A stretch of DNA of 16,136 bases, taken from positions 1 through 16,136 of the forward strand of contig CAKUKP010000072.1 in assembly GCA_934663625.1 (NCBI GenBank), given 5' to 3'. The stretch's first letter is position 1; each line of letters opens with the position of its first letter. Positions 1 to 7,379 of this stretch are shown here, piece by piece. This DNA comes from an uncultured Clostridia bacterium (GTDB lineage: Bacteria; Bacillota; Clostridia; Christensenellales; Aristaeellaceae). Both the position numbers and the translations under genes were made by a program. The notes under the pieces are model-generated. The model searched no databases. It saw only the letters and a program-made list of their open reading frames with translations, and had not been told where the DNA came from.

Positions 1-408
1 GATTACCTGATCTGTGCGGAAATTCAGAACGTAAGATTGATCTGTACTTATTTCGATCTGGATGCCGCCGCAGGTAACGTAGTGCAAAATATACTCCGGC
101 TTGTGGATGTCACGCGGCAGCGCAAACAGCTTCTTGAGCTTCCGCTGCACAAATACATTTTCATACCTGCGCTGTTCATACGCGTACAGTTCGATATCCG
201 TATCTTCCCACAGGTGATATTTCACCTTCAGCGCCTTTGCGTTTGGATGCATATGCTTTATGGATTCATGACGGGCAATGTCATCGTCAAATGTGAAGAC
301 CAGCCAGCCATCGTCCAGCACAATTTCGGCGATGCGGCAATCGTGCGGAGTGGGGATGGTGGGAAGCTGACGTTCTACCAGACTATACATCTCAGACGTG
401 CATTTCAT
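1..408 (-). CDS. Unrecognised protein, N-terminal 136 residues (runs off left edge)
   Basis: An open frame on the - strand runs from an ATG at 408-406 to the window edge without a stop, giving 136 residues. The start is supported by an AGGAA ribosome site at 421-417, eight bases upstream, and by a consensus promoter further upstream (457-485). The product is soluble-looking, with no signal peptide or membrane segment. It begins MKCTSEMYSLVERQLP, has an acidic patch (FTFDDDIARHE), and then a basic, aromatic-rich stretch (YEQRRYENVFVQRKLKKLF). The alternating hydrophobic pattern suggests a beta-rich fold. I do not recognise the family and assign no function. It is divergent from the sugar operon and does not obviously belong to it. 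The opposite strand also carries an open frame (37-444, +), but that has no promoter or ribosome site and reads as a shadow. Confidence 0.7.
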   Translation of the reverse strand, partial: MKCTSEMYSLVERQLPTIPTPHDCRIAEIVLDDGWLVFTFDDDIARHESIKHMHPNAKALKVKYHLWEDTDIELYAYEQRRYENVFVQRKLKKLFALPRDIHKPEYILHYVTCGGIQIEISTDQSYVLNFRTDQVI

Positions 409-456
409 CGAACCGGTTCCTTTCTTCCAGAAATAAATGGATGACCTTTTATCCCG

Positions 457-485
457 ATTGTAGTAACTGCGCGTATGTTTGTCAA
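457..485 (-). promoter_or_regulatory. Sigma-A promoter of the leftward gene
   Basis: On the - strand a perfect -35 box TTGACA (485-480) is followed by a 17-bp spacer and a -10 box TACAAT (462-457, five of six consensus). Transcription should start near 450, giving a leader of about 42 bases before the ATG at 408. The leader contains the ribosome site and an AACCGGTT palindrome (411-418). Confidence 0.8.
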
Positions 486-782
486 GCGCTGCATGGGCGG
501 GCAGAAAAGCGGGGGAGAGAGATAAACGGACTCCGGTCGATTTTTGAAAATTGGGATGATGTTCGATCGTTTCCGTGCAATGCGCGCATATGGAAAACAC
601 TACAATTGTGCGAGGTGTGGATACAGATGTGCGCATAGCTCATCCTTTCTGGTATGACCGATTTGTACCCGTGAACTTCGAACAAAACTTGAAAAATGTG
701 CAGGATGTACAATCGGATGGCGTTTATGGCTGTCAAAGCGGTCAGTTATATAGCATAAAATCACGAAAATTCATTTAGCATA
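486..782. other. Gene-poor intergenic stretch
   Basis: Between the two divergent promoters I see no convincing gene. The short open frames here (65-84 codons, both strands) overlap each other, lack ribosome sites and have no protein-like pattern. Base composition drops in GC towards 660-780. A 10-bp self-complementary ATGCGCGCAT lies at 580-589. I see no RNA gene or repeat. Confidence 0.5.
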
Positions 783-811
783 TTTACAAAGGAAATCGGT
801 TGTGATACAAT
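783..811 (+). promoter_or_regulatory. Sigma-A promoter of the sugar operon (extended -10)
   Basis: A -35 box TTTACA (783-788) is separated by 17 bp from a -10 box TACAAT (806-811). The TGA directly before the -10 box (803-805) fits the extended -10 TGn motif. The start point should be near 818, leaving a leader of about 125 bases before the binding-protein gene. This is the best promoter found for the whole 943-12624 gene set. Confidence 0.75.
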
Positions 812-850
812 ACCATTGTCGATGAGTTGATGACGGTCTTGTGCGACAGT

Positions 851-870
851 TTGCGAAACCGGTTACACAA
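851..870. promoter_or_regulatory. LacI/CcpA-family operator-like palindrome
   Basis: TTGCGAAACCGGTTACACAA is an imperfect 20-bp palindrome (8 of 10 positions match) centred on CG. The core CGAAACCGGTTACA fits the cre-type pattern TGNAANCGNNNNCA at seven of eight fixed positions. It lies about 34-53 bases downstream of the predicted start point, where a bound repressor could act as a roadblock. No LacI-family gene is in the window, so the regulator would be CcpA or be encoded elsewhere. An 8-bp TGACGTCA palindrome (874-881) and a small CCCGC/GCGGG hairpin (904-916) follow in the same leader. Confidence 0.5.
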
Positions 871-942
871 ATATGACGTCAATTCACCAAACGTGTTAGG
901 TTTCCCGCGCAGCGGGCAAAAAGAATAAGGAGGAACCCCATA

Positions 943-1953
943 ATGAAGAAAATCCTGGCTATCGTTCTCATGATGATCCTGGTTCTTGCCCCTATGGCAA
1001 TTGCCGAGGACTTCAACCCCGCGGACTATCCCGTAGCAGTCTGCATGTCCAACCTGACTCACCCCGTACACCGCATCGTGCAGCTGGGCTTCCTGAAGGC
1101 AGCTCAGGATCTGGGTTACACCAATGCTAAGGCCATCGGCACCGAAGGCAGCGACGCTGCTGAAGTATTCGCAGCTCTGGAAGCTTTCGCAGATGAAGGC
1201 GGCAAGGGCGCTCTGCTGTTCTGGGGCGACAACGGCTGCTACGAAGCAGTTGAGTACGCTGCAGAAGCTGGCGTTGTTGTAGGTATCCCGCACTTCAAGC
1301 ATGAGCAGGAAGACGGCACCTATCCCACCGGTCTGGCGTTCAACATGGCTTGCGATCCGGTGCTCTACGGCCAGCAGGTTGCAGAGCTGATGGCTGAGAA
1401 GCTGTCCGGCAAGACCGGTTCCGTGGCGCTCACCCAGAACACCATGAACGTTACCGAAAATGCCGCTACCGATTCCTTCCGTGCTACTTGGGAGTCCCTG
1501 AAGGGCACCTACGAGCTGGACGGCATCAAGCTGCTGGACACCGTTCTGGAAGGCGCAGTAGTTGACGAGGCGACCGCCATCAACCTGTCCATCATCCAGG
1601 CGAACTCCGATATCCTCGGCGCGTTCGGCACCACCGGCAACTCCCCCATCACCTGGTCTGGCGCAGCTGAAAAGGCTGGCTATGCTGACGGCGAACTCGT
1701 TCTGGTCGGCATGGACGCCACCGAAGGCAACCTGGACGCCCTCGAGGCCGGCAAGGTAACCGCTCTGGTTGCGCAGCCCCTCTACGAGGAATCCTACAAG
1801 ACCATGGAATACCTCGACACCATCTTCCGCGGCGGCGAAGTTCCGATGTGGACCGACCTGGTAGCGCCCGTTGTTACCGCTGATGGCGAAGGCCAGAACG
1901 GCCCCGCGTTCCATCGCGACATCGCGGCTCAGGTTGCTGAGTTCTTCGGCTAA
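943..1953 (+). CDS. ABC sugar importer, substrate-binding protein
   Basis: A 336-residue extracytoplasmic binding protein of the ribose/galactose-binding type (periplasmic-binding-protein-like domain, Peripla_BP_4 class). It captures the sugar outside the cell and delivers it to the permeases encoded downstream. The N-terminus has a short basic start (MKK), a hydrophobic core and an Ala-Ile-Ala cleavage site at residues 19-21, so a type I signal peptide. There is no lipobox cysteine, which is unusual for a monoderm importer. The mature part has the alternating alpha/beta pattern of two Rossmann-like lobes (for example VAVCMSN, GALLFWGDNG, ELVLVGMDAT). AAGGAGGA (927-934) sits eight bases before the ATG. 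Codon use is more C- and T-ending than in the genes downstream, consistent with high expression. The ligand cannot be read from the sequence. Confidence 0.9.
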   Translation: MKKILAIVLMMILVLAPMAIAEDFNPADYPVAVCMSNLTHPVHRIVQLGFLKAAQDLGYTNAKAIGTEGSDAAEVFAALEAFADEGGKGALLFWGDNGCYEAVEYAAEAGVVVGIPHFKHEQEDGTYPTGLAFNMACDPVLYGQQVAELMAEKLSGKTGSVALTQNTMNVTENAATDSFRATWESLKGTYELDGIKLLDTVLEGAVVDEATAINLSIIQANSDILGAFGTTGNSPITWSGAAEKAGYADGELVLVGMDATEGNLDALEAGKVTALVAQPLYEESYKTMEYLDTIFRGGEVPMWTDLVAPVVTADGEGQNGPAFHRDIAAQVAEFFG

Positions 1954-1978
1954 TAATCAAATAGCCTGACGATGCTTC

Positions 1979-2016
1979 GAGGGGCTTGCCTCACTTTATT
2001 GAGAGGTAAGCCCCTC
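1979..2016 (+). promoter_or_regulatory. Intra-operon stem-loop after the binding-protein gene
   Basis: GAGGGGCTTGCCTC (1979-1992) pairs with GAGGTAAGCCCCTC (2003-2016). This makes a 14-bp stem with one G-U pair and a 10-base loop. No T-run follows, so it does not look like an ordinary terminator. Stem-loops at this position are known in ABC importer operons as 3' stabilisers of the binding-protein message or as leaky attenuators. That role is inferred here. Confidence 0.7.
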
Positions 2017-2051
2017 TCATTGAGAACGATAGTACGAAACTGTTCCTCCTG

Positions 2052-2065
2052 CCTGAAATTTCAGG
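2052..2065. repeat. 14-bp perfect palindrome CCTGAAATTTCAGG
   Basis: A perfect 14-bp inverted repeat lies in the 149-bp gap between the binding-protein and ATPase genes, 38 bases before the ATPase start. In RNA it would be a weak hairpin; in DNA it could be an operator half-pair. I see no second copy in the window and no promoter boxes beside it. Confidence 0.5.
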
Positions 2066-2102
2066 AACCAATGAAGACCATGAAAGACGGGTGATTAATC
2101 AC

Positions 2103-3668
2103 ATGGATTATGTACTCGAAGCAATTAATATAACGAAGAGATTTCCGGGCGTTCTCGCGAATGACAACGTATGCCTCAACGTGCTTCCGGGAGAAGTGCT
2201 GGGACTGATTGGCGAGAACGGCGCTGGAAAATCTACCATATTGAAGGTTCTCAACGGCATTTATCCGCATGGAACCTATACCGGCACCCTGAAGCTGAAC
2301 GGAAACGAAATCAAGCCCACCAGTCCGTTTGACGCGACGCACATGGGCATCGGCTATGTGCCGCAGGAAATCAACGTATTGAAATATTTCTCCGTTGCGG
2401 AAAATATCTATATGTCGGATCTGCAGCTGCAGCGAATCAAGGGCGAAAATAACGGCAGCAAGTGCTTCGTTGATTTTAAGACGATGTATCGCGCCACGGA
2501 AGAGCTGCTGAAAAAGAATCACATCAATCTGGATCCGCACGCGGACGTGCGCAAGCTTTCCATCGGTCAGCAGCAGATGCTGATGATCGCGCGCGCGCTG
2601 GCGACCGATCCGAAGGTATTGATTCTGGACGAGCCGACCACTTCGCTTTCCAATTCCGATGTTGAACAGCTGTTTACCGTTGTTCGCAAGCTGAAGGAAA
2701 AGGGCGTAAGCATCATCTTCGTAACCCACAAGCTGGCGGAGATCATGGAACTGACCGACCGCGTTACCATTCTGCGCGACGGCAAGAACATCTCCACCTT
2801 CGAACGCAAGGATTATGATACCGCGAAGATCATCCATGATATGATCGGACGCGATCTGCAGAACATGTATCCCGCGCGCAATGTAAAGATCGGCGATGAG
2901 GTTCTGCGCGTAGAACATCTGACCGTGGCGCATCCCTACATTCAGAACAAGAATCTGATCGAGGACGTATCCTTCTCCGTCAAGGCGGGCGAAGTCGTGG
3001 GCATGGCGGGTCTGGTTGGCGCAGGCCGAAGCGAGGTCTGCATGGCGATCTTCGGCATGCTGCCGATCAAATCCGGCGATATCTACCTCTATGGAAAGAA
3101 AGTAAATATCCATTCCACCGAGGACGCCATTCGTCATGGTATCGGAATGGTATCCGAGGATAGAAAGGTATATGGTCTGAACTTCGTTTGGGATATCCGC
3201 ACCAACATCGCGATTTCCAACCTGAAGTCGGTCAGCAGCGGAGCGCTTGTTTCCAGACGCAAGACCAATAAGCGCGTCAAGGAATACTTTGACAGCCTGC
3301 GCATCAAGGCGCCCACGATGGGCACGAAGGTTGCAACGCTTTCGGGCGGCAACCAGCAGAAGGTCGTTATCGCGCGCAGCCTGAATCCGGATCCGAGCAT
3401 CATCATCCTGGATGAACCGACGAAGGGCATCGACGTCGGATCGAAGAATGATATTTACAATATCATCAATCAGATGGCGGCCAGAGGCGTCGCCGTGGTG
3501 ATGATTTCTTCCGAATTGCCCGAATTGATGGGCATGTCGGATCGTTACGTCGTAATGGCGGAAGGCCGCGTGGTCGGAGAGCTCAGCCGTGATGAAGGTA
3601 CGGACGCCCGCATCATGGAAATGTGTGTACACACCTTTAAAAGATCTAGTACCAGAGAGGTGAAATGA
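2103..3668 (+). CDS. Sugar ABC importer ATPase, double NBD (RbsA/MglA type)
   Basis: A 521-residue protein with two ATP-binding domains that powers uptake through the two permeases. The first half is complete: Walker A GENGAGKST (37-45), Q-loop PQE (87-89), signature LSIGQQQ (152-158), Walker B LILDEP (173-178) and H-loop His209. The second half has the degenerate Walker A GLVGAGRS (303-310), LSGGNQQ (413-419) and ILDEPT (435-440). Ser replaces the H-loop His (VVMISSELPE), as is normal in this family. I chose ATG 2103 over the in-frame GTG at 2091 because GGTGAT (2090-2095) pairs with the 16S tail seven bases before 2103 and would overlap the GTG. The stop overlaps the next gene. Confidence 0.93.
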   Translation: MDYVLEAINITKRFPGVLANDNVCLNVLPGEVLGLIGENGAGKSTILKVLNGIYPHGTYTGTLKLNGNEIKPTSPFDATHMGIGYVPQEINVLKYFSVAENIYMSDLQLQRIKGENNGSKCFVDFKTMYRATEELLKKNHINLDPHADVRKLSIGQQQMLMIARALATDPKVLILDEPTTSLSNSDVEQLFTVVRKLKEKGVSIIFVTHKLAEIMELTDRVTILRDGKNISTFERKDYDTAKIIHDMIGRDLQNMYPARNVKIGDEVLRVEHLTVAHPYIQNKNLIEDVSFSVKAGEVVGMAGLVGAGRSEVCMAIFGMLPIKSGDIYLYGKKVNIHSTEDAIRHGIGMVSEDRKVYGLNFVWDIRTNIAISNLKSVSSGALVSRRKTNKRVKEYFDSLRIKAPTMGTKVATLSGGNQQKVVIARSLNPDPSIIILDEPTKGIDVGSKNDIYNIINQMAARGVAVVMISSELPELMGMSDRYVVMAEGRVVGELSRDEGTDARIMEMCVHTFKRSSTREVK

Positions 3669-3670
3669 AG

Positions 3671-4714
3671 ATGCAAAATGCGGCGATCAATACCGACAAG
3701 CAGGCTCCTGTACAGAAGAAAAGCAGCGCGTTAAGCAAAATTGTCCGTCTTGTTTTAACGCCTGAAGTGGGCATGCTGATTCCGGTAATCATTATCTGTA
3801 TCCTGACCAACAACGTAAACAATGTTTTCCTTACGTGGAAGTTCTTTTCGAAGATCCTGGTCAATTCCGTTCCGATCGGCATGATGGCGCTGGGACAGGC
3901 GCTGGTCACGCTGACGGGTGATGTGGATTTGTCCGTAGGCATGAACGGATGCTTCGCCGGCATCATGGTCGGCGTCGCGTGCGAACAGTGGGGACTGAGC
4001 ACGATCGCGGGTTCGGGCACGCTCGGCCTGATCTTCTGCCTGCTGAACGGCGTGATCTTCGGCGCGATCGTCGGCGCCTTCAACGGCTTCCTGACCACGA
4101 AGCTGCGCCTTTCCTCCTGGATTACCACGCTGGCTTCGCAGTTCATCTGCAAGGGTCTTGTAACGACGATTTCCAAGGGCATCACGCTGGATATCAGCGC
4201 GCTGGGCACCAAGGCGTTCAAGGCGGCGCGTCCGCTTTCGCTGTCCTGGCTGTTCCTGATCTTCATTGCGATCATCATCATGCTGGAAATCGTGGTGCGC
4301 AGAAGCCGCTTTGGCTATCGCCTGCGCGCCGTCGGCGGCAATCCCAACGCCGCGACCATGGCGGGTATTTCCGTAGACAAGATTCGTTTCATCGCGTTCC
4401 TGCTGGCGGGCGTTCTGGCGGCGCTCTCCGGCGTGTTTGAAACCATTCAGCAGCAGAAGGCGATCCCCACCAGCGGCGAAGGCCGTGAGTTCAGAACGAT
4501 TATCTGCGTTTCCATCGGCGGCGTTTCCGCCGGCTATGGTTCGATATTGGGCTGCGCGGTCGGCATACTGCTCTATCACGTCGTGGTTCGCGCGTTGGAA
4601 TTGCTCGGTTGGAACAAGATGCTTCAGCTGATGCTGATCGGCGCAATTCTGATCATCGCCGTACTGATGGATATTATGCGCAAGCGCTTTGAAGCAAAAC
4701 AGATTGCGAAATAA
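3671..4714 (+). CDS. Sugar ABC importer permease 1 (RbsC type)
   Basis: A 347-residue inner-membrane permease of the BPD_transp_2 (RbsC/AraH) family, with about eight to ten hydrophobic segments. The family signature LTGDVDLSVG is at residues 81-90. The cytoplasmic coupling region GYRLRAVGGNPNAATMAGI (215-233) and the VSIGGVSAGYGSILG motif (280-294) are also present. The N-terminus is a short polar cytoplasmic tail. Two starts are possible. ATG 3665 overlaps the ATPase stop as ATGA but is only one base from GGTGA. ATG 3671 lies seven bases from GGTGA (3659-3663), the same spacing as in the ATPase gene, and is preferred. It probably pairs with the next permease, since one copy of each is encoded. 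Confidence 0.9.
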   Translation: MQNAAINTDKQAPVQKKSSALSKIVRLVLTPEVGMLIPVIIICILTNNVNNVFLTWKFFSKILVNSVPIGMMALGQALVTLTGDVDLSVGMNGCFAGIMVGVACEQWGLSTIAGSGTLGLIFCLLNGVIFGAIVGAFNGFLTTKLRLSSWITTLASQFICKGLVTTISKGITLDISALGTKAFKAARPLSLSWLFLIFIAIIIMLEIVVRRSRFGYRLRAVGGNPNAATMAGISVDKIRFIAFLLAGVLAALSGVFETIQQQKAIPTSGEGREFRTIICVSIGGVSAGYGSILGCAVGILLYHVVVRALELLGWNKMLQLMLIGAILIIAVLMDIMRKRFEAKQIAK

Positions 4715-4726
4715 GGGGTGATACGA

Positions 4727-5755
4727 ATGGCACAAAATAAGAGTAATGAGAGCACGCGTAAGCCCTTCTCCAGGATTAGAAACAATCGAGTATTTCAGGC
4801 CATCACCCGTTCGGATGAATTCAGCGTATTTCTGCCGCTGCTGTTCATCGTGGTAATTACTACGATTTTCCGTCCCGACTTCCTGAGCGCGAGAAACTTC
4901 TCCTCGATGTTCACGGAAATTCCCTTCGTAGCAATCACGGCGCTGGGCGTATCCTTTGTACTGATGACGGGCGCGGTTGATATTTCCACCGGCCGCTGCG
5001 CAGGTTTGGGCGGCATCATGATGTCGATGCTGATCGTGGAACACAATTGGGGCGTTCTGCCCGCGATTCTGGTCGCGTTTGCATGCTGCGCCATGGTCGG
5101 CGTGGTCAACGGTATTCTGGTCGTCAAGCTCGGCATGAACGATTTTATCGCCACCATGGGCACGATGTATGTCGTGCATGGTCTGCGCCACATCGTAATC
5201 CACAATCCGGAACTGAGCATGAACAACCTGACGGATCCCGGAACGGTTGCCTTCGTCAACTTCTTCAAGCGCCGCATTCTGGGCATGTATCCTTCCTTCT
5301 GGATCATGATCATTCTGTTTGCGATCGTGTTCGTGGTCATCAAGCGCACGCTTTGGGGTCGTCGCCTGCTCGCATGCGGCGATAACCGCGAAGTAGCGAA
5401 GCTCGCCGGTATCAACGTCACCAAGATGCGCATGCTGGCGTACATCATCTGCTCGGTATTCTGCTGCATTGGCGGTCTGCTGCAGACGCTCGATATGAAG
5501 CTCGGCCGTCCGGAAACCGGCGATGGCTGGGAATTCCGCGCGATCGCGGGCTGCGTCGTCGGCGGCGTATCGCTCTCCGGCGGCAAGGGCTCTCCGCTCG
5601 GCGTACTGATCGGCGTAACGCTGGTATTCGTTGCGGAAAGCGCGATCATCTTCCTGGGTCTGCCGGATACGCTGCGCGTATCCGTAAAGGGCGCGGTCAT
5701 GGCGGCCGCGGTACTGTTCGATATCTACAGACAGTCCAAGAAGGTTGCTGAATAA
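4727..5755 (+). CDS. Sugar ABC importer permease 2 (RbsC type)
   Basis: A 342-residue membrane permease of the same family as its neighbour but clearly diverged. MTGAVDISTG (80-89) replaces the first permease's LTGDVDLSVG, and GRRLLACGDNREVAKLAGI (211-229) forms the coupling region. The GGVSLSGGKGSPLGVLIG motif (279-296) and a TM-rich C-terminus follow. Two unlike permeases with one double ATPase resemble the LsrCD or YtfT/YjfF arrangement, so the pore is probably a heterodimer. I chose ATG 4727 rather than GTG 4718 because AAGGGGTGAT (4713-4722) is the ribosome site and covers the GTG. The gene starts 12 bases after the first permease's stop, which implies co-translation. Confidence 0.9.
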   Translation: MAQNKSNESTRKPFSRIRNNRVFQAITRSDEFSVFLPLLFIVVITTIFRPDFLSARNFSSMFTEIPFVAITALGVSFVLMTGAVDISTGRCAGLGGIMMSMLIVEHNWGVLPAILVAFACCAMVGVVNGILVVKLGMNDFIATMGTMYVVHGLRHIVIHNPELSMNNLTDPGTVAFVNFFKRRILGMYPSFWIMIILFAIVFVVIKRTLWGRRLLACGDNREVAKLAGINVTKMRMLAYIICSVFCCIGGLLQTLDMKLGRPETGDGWEFRAIAGCVVGGVSLSGGKGSPLGVLIGVTLVFVAESAIIFLGLPDTLRVSVKGAVMAAAVLFDIYRQSKKVAE

Positions 5756-5790
5756 GCGAACATTATGTTAGTTTGGGAGGAACAAGCAAG

Positions 5791-6579
5791 ATGAAAGTCG
5801 ATCTGAACGGAAAAGTTGCGATCGTTACCGGCGGCGGCGGCGCCATCGGCAGCGCGATGTGCATTCGACTGGCTGAAAATGGAGCAAAGGTCATCGTCGC
5901 AGGTCGCACCCTCGAAACGTTGAACAAAACGGTTGAAGAAGTCAAGGCGCATGGCGGCGAAGCTACGGCGGTTACCGTGGATGTATCCAAGATGGACAGC
6001 GCAAAGCATCTGATCGAAGAAACCGTGCGCATCTACGGCCGTCTGGATATTATGGTAAACAACGCCGGCATCAACGGCGGTCCCCAGTATCGCAAGCGCG
6101 TAAATGAATACGATGAGGGTCTGTGGGATCGCATCGTATCCGTCGATCTGGACGGCGTGTACAATTGTTCCAAGTTCGCCATCCGCCAGATGCTCGCGCA
6201 GGGCGAGGGCGGAAACATCATCAACGTCGGTTCGATCGTGGGTCTTACCCCGCTGCGCCTGCAGTGCGCTTTCACGGCGGCAAAGGCCGGCGTGTTTGCG
6301 ATGACCAAGACCATGGCGATGGAACTTGCACCGAAGGGCATTCGCGTAAACGGCATCGCGCCCGGTTCCGTAATGAACGAGGGCGTAAAGGAACTGTTCT
6401 ATAGCGATCCCGTGAAATCGAACGGCATCATTTCGCACTTCCCGGTAGGACATCCCGGCGAGCCGGATGATATCGCATATGCAACTTGCTACATTGCATC
6501 CGATGAAGCCAAATTCATGACCGGTTCAACGATCACCGTTGACGGCGGTTGGATTTGTGGCTACAATCGCGATCTCTAA
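5791..6579 (+). CDS. Short-chain dehydrogenase/reductase 1 with catalytic Tyr replaced by Phe
   Basis: A 262-residue classical SDR-fold protein. The nucleotide motif TGGGGAIG is at 13-20, NNAG at 90-93, and the C-terminus carries TVDGGW. Arg39 after beta-2 (AGR) suggests NADP(H). Ser148 and Lys165 of the active site are present, but the expected YxxxK reads FTAAK, so Phe161 sits where the catalytic Tyr belongs. The usual Asn reads as Asp119, which is a fairly common variant. An ordinary hydroxy-sugar oxidation or keto reduction is therefore doubtful; a binding role or altered chemistry is possible. GGAGG (5776-5780) lies ten bases before the ATG. A TTG at 5773 is in frame but lies inside this ribosome-site region. 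It aligns without gaps to the next gene product through residue 165. Confidence 0.88.
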   Translation: MKVDLNGKVAIVTGGGGAIGSAMCIRLAENGAKVIVAGRTLETLNKTVEEVKAHGGEATAVTVDVSKMDSAKHLIEETVRIYGRLDIMVNNAGINGGPQYRKRVNEYDEGLWDRIVSVDLDGVYNCSKFAIRQMLAQGEGGNIINVGSIVGLTPLRLQCAFTAAKAGVFAMTKTMAMELAPKGIRVNGIAPGSVMNEGVKELFYSDPVKSNGIISHFPVGHPGEPDDIAYATCYIASDEAKFMTGSTITVDGGWICGYNRDL

Positions 6580-6599
6580 GCTGCAGGAGGTAAAGACAG

Positions 6600-7379
6600 A
6601 TGACGCTGAATTTAAAGGATAAAGTTGTTATTGTCGTCGGCGCGGCTGGCACGATCGGCAGCGCAGTGGCGAAGGAATTCGCCAAAGAGGGCGCGAAGGT
6701 GGTTGCGGCGGATATCCGCGCGGCGGAATTGAACGAAGTTGCCGAAGCGATCAAGGCCGAGGGCGGCGAAGTTACCGCGATCGAAGTTGACGTGCGCAAG
6801 ATGGACAGCGTGAAGGCGATGGTCGCCAAAACCGTTGAAATCTACGGCCGCGTGGACAACCTGACCAACGCTGCGGGCGTGCAGGGCAATATTGCGCATC
6901 GCGCGGAGCTGCAGGATTATGATGATGATCTCTGGCACGATGTGATTGCCACCGATATGACCGGCGTGTTCTATTGCGTAAAGACGGTCGCCGCGCAGAT
7001 GGTTGCGCAGGGACAGGGCGGCAGCATTACGAACATCGCTTCCGCAAAGGGCCTGATTCCCTCCAAGCTGCAGTGCGCTTTTGCTGCGGCGAAGGCGGGC
7101 GTGATCAATTTCACCAAGGCGGTCGGCATGGAAATGGCGCCGGACGGCATCCGTATCAACGTAATCGCCGCGGGCGATGTGGAAAATGCGGAAGTATCCA
7201 AGCTGGATGCGGACAGCCTCGCGCTGATGAAGAGCCATATTCCCTCCGGCGAAATCGCCAGGGCGGATGATTTTGTGGGCATCTGCTGCTTCCTGGCGAC
7301 GGATGCGGCGTCCTACATCAATGGCGCCGTGATTCCGGTGGACGCCGCATGGACGAGCGGTTATTCCAGAGATTTCTAA
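6600..7379 (+). CDS. Short-chain dehydrogenase/reductase 2 with the same Tyr-to-Phe change
   Basis: A 259-residue SDR paralogous to the preceding gene product. The nucleotide loop is VGAAGTIG (13-20), with Val replacing the usual Thr. NAAG (90-93) replaces NNAG. Asp38 after beta-2 suggests NAD(H), unlike its neighbour's Arg39. Ser148 and Lys165 are kept, but the YxxxK motif reads FAAAK with Phe161. The Phe codon is TTT here and TTC in the first copy, so a shared sequencing error is unlikely. The product ends GYSRDF, matching GYNRDL in the first copy. AGGAGG (6585-6590) lies nine bases before the ATG. Tandem duplication followed by a cofactor split is the simplest reading. The substrate is unknown, presumably the imported sugar or its keto form. 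Confidence 0.88.
   Translation: MTLNLKDKVVIVVGAAGTIGSAVAKEFAKEGAKVVAADIRAAELNEVAEAIKAEGGEVTAIEVDVRKMDSVKAMVAKTVEIYGRVDNLTNAAGVQGNIAHRAELQDYDDDLWHDVIATDMTGVFYCVKTVAAQMVAQGQGGSITNIASAKGLIPSKLQCAFAAAKAGVINFTKAVGMEMAPDGIRINVIAAGDVENAEVSKLDADSLALMKSHIPSGEIARADDFVGICCFLATDAASYINGAVIPVDAAWTSGYSRDF

Noticed and set aside
37..444. 135-codon open frame on the + strand at the left edge
   Set aside because: The - strand frame over the same bases has a consensus promoter and ribosome site and reads to the window edge; the + frame has neither.
441..778. Short open frames of 65-84 codons in the gene-poor stretch
   Set aside because: They overlap on both strands, lack ribosome sites and show no protein-like pattern.
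784..1914. 376-codon open frame on the - strand over the operon leader and binding-protein gene
   Set aside because: It runs through the promoter and operator and is antisense to a clear signal-peptide-bearing binding protein. No start signals.
2061..3632. 523-codon open frame on the - strand opposite the ATPase gene
   Set aside because: The + strand has complete ABC ATPase motifs. The antisense frame has no promoter or ribosome site and His/Asp/Arg-rich low-information sequence; it stems from codon bias that avoids antisense stops.
3755..5203. 482-codon open frame on the - strand across both permease genes
   Set aside because: It spans the junction of two clear membrane-protein genes and has an Asp/Arg/His/Gln-rich composition typical of the antisense of Ala/Ile/Val/Leu-rich GC3-biased genes.
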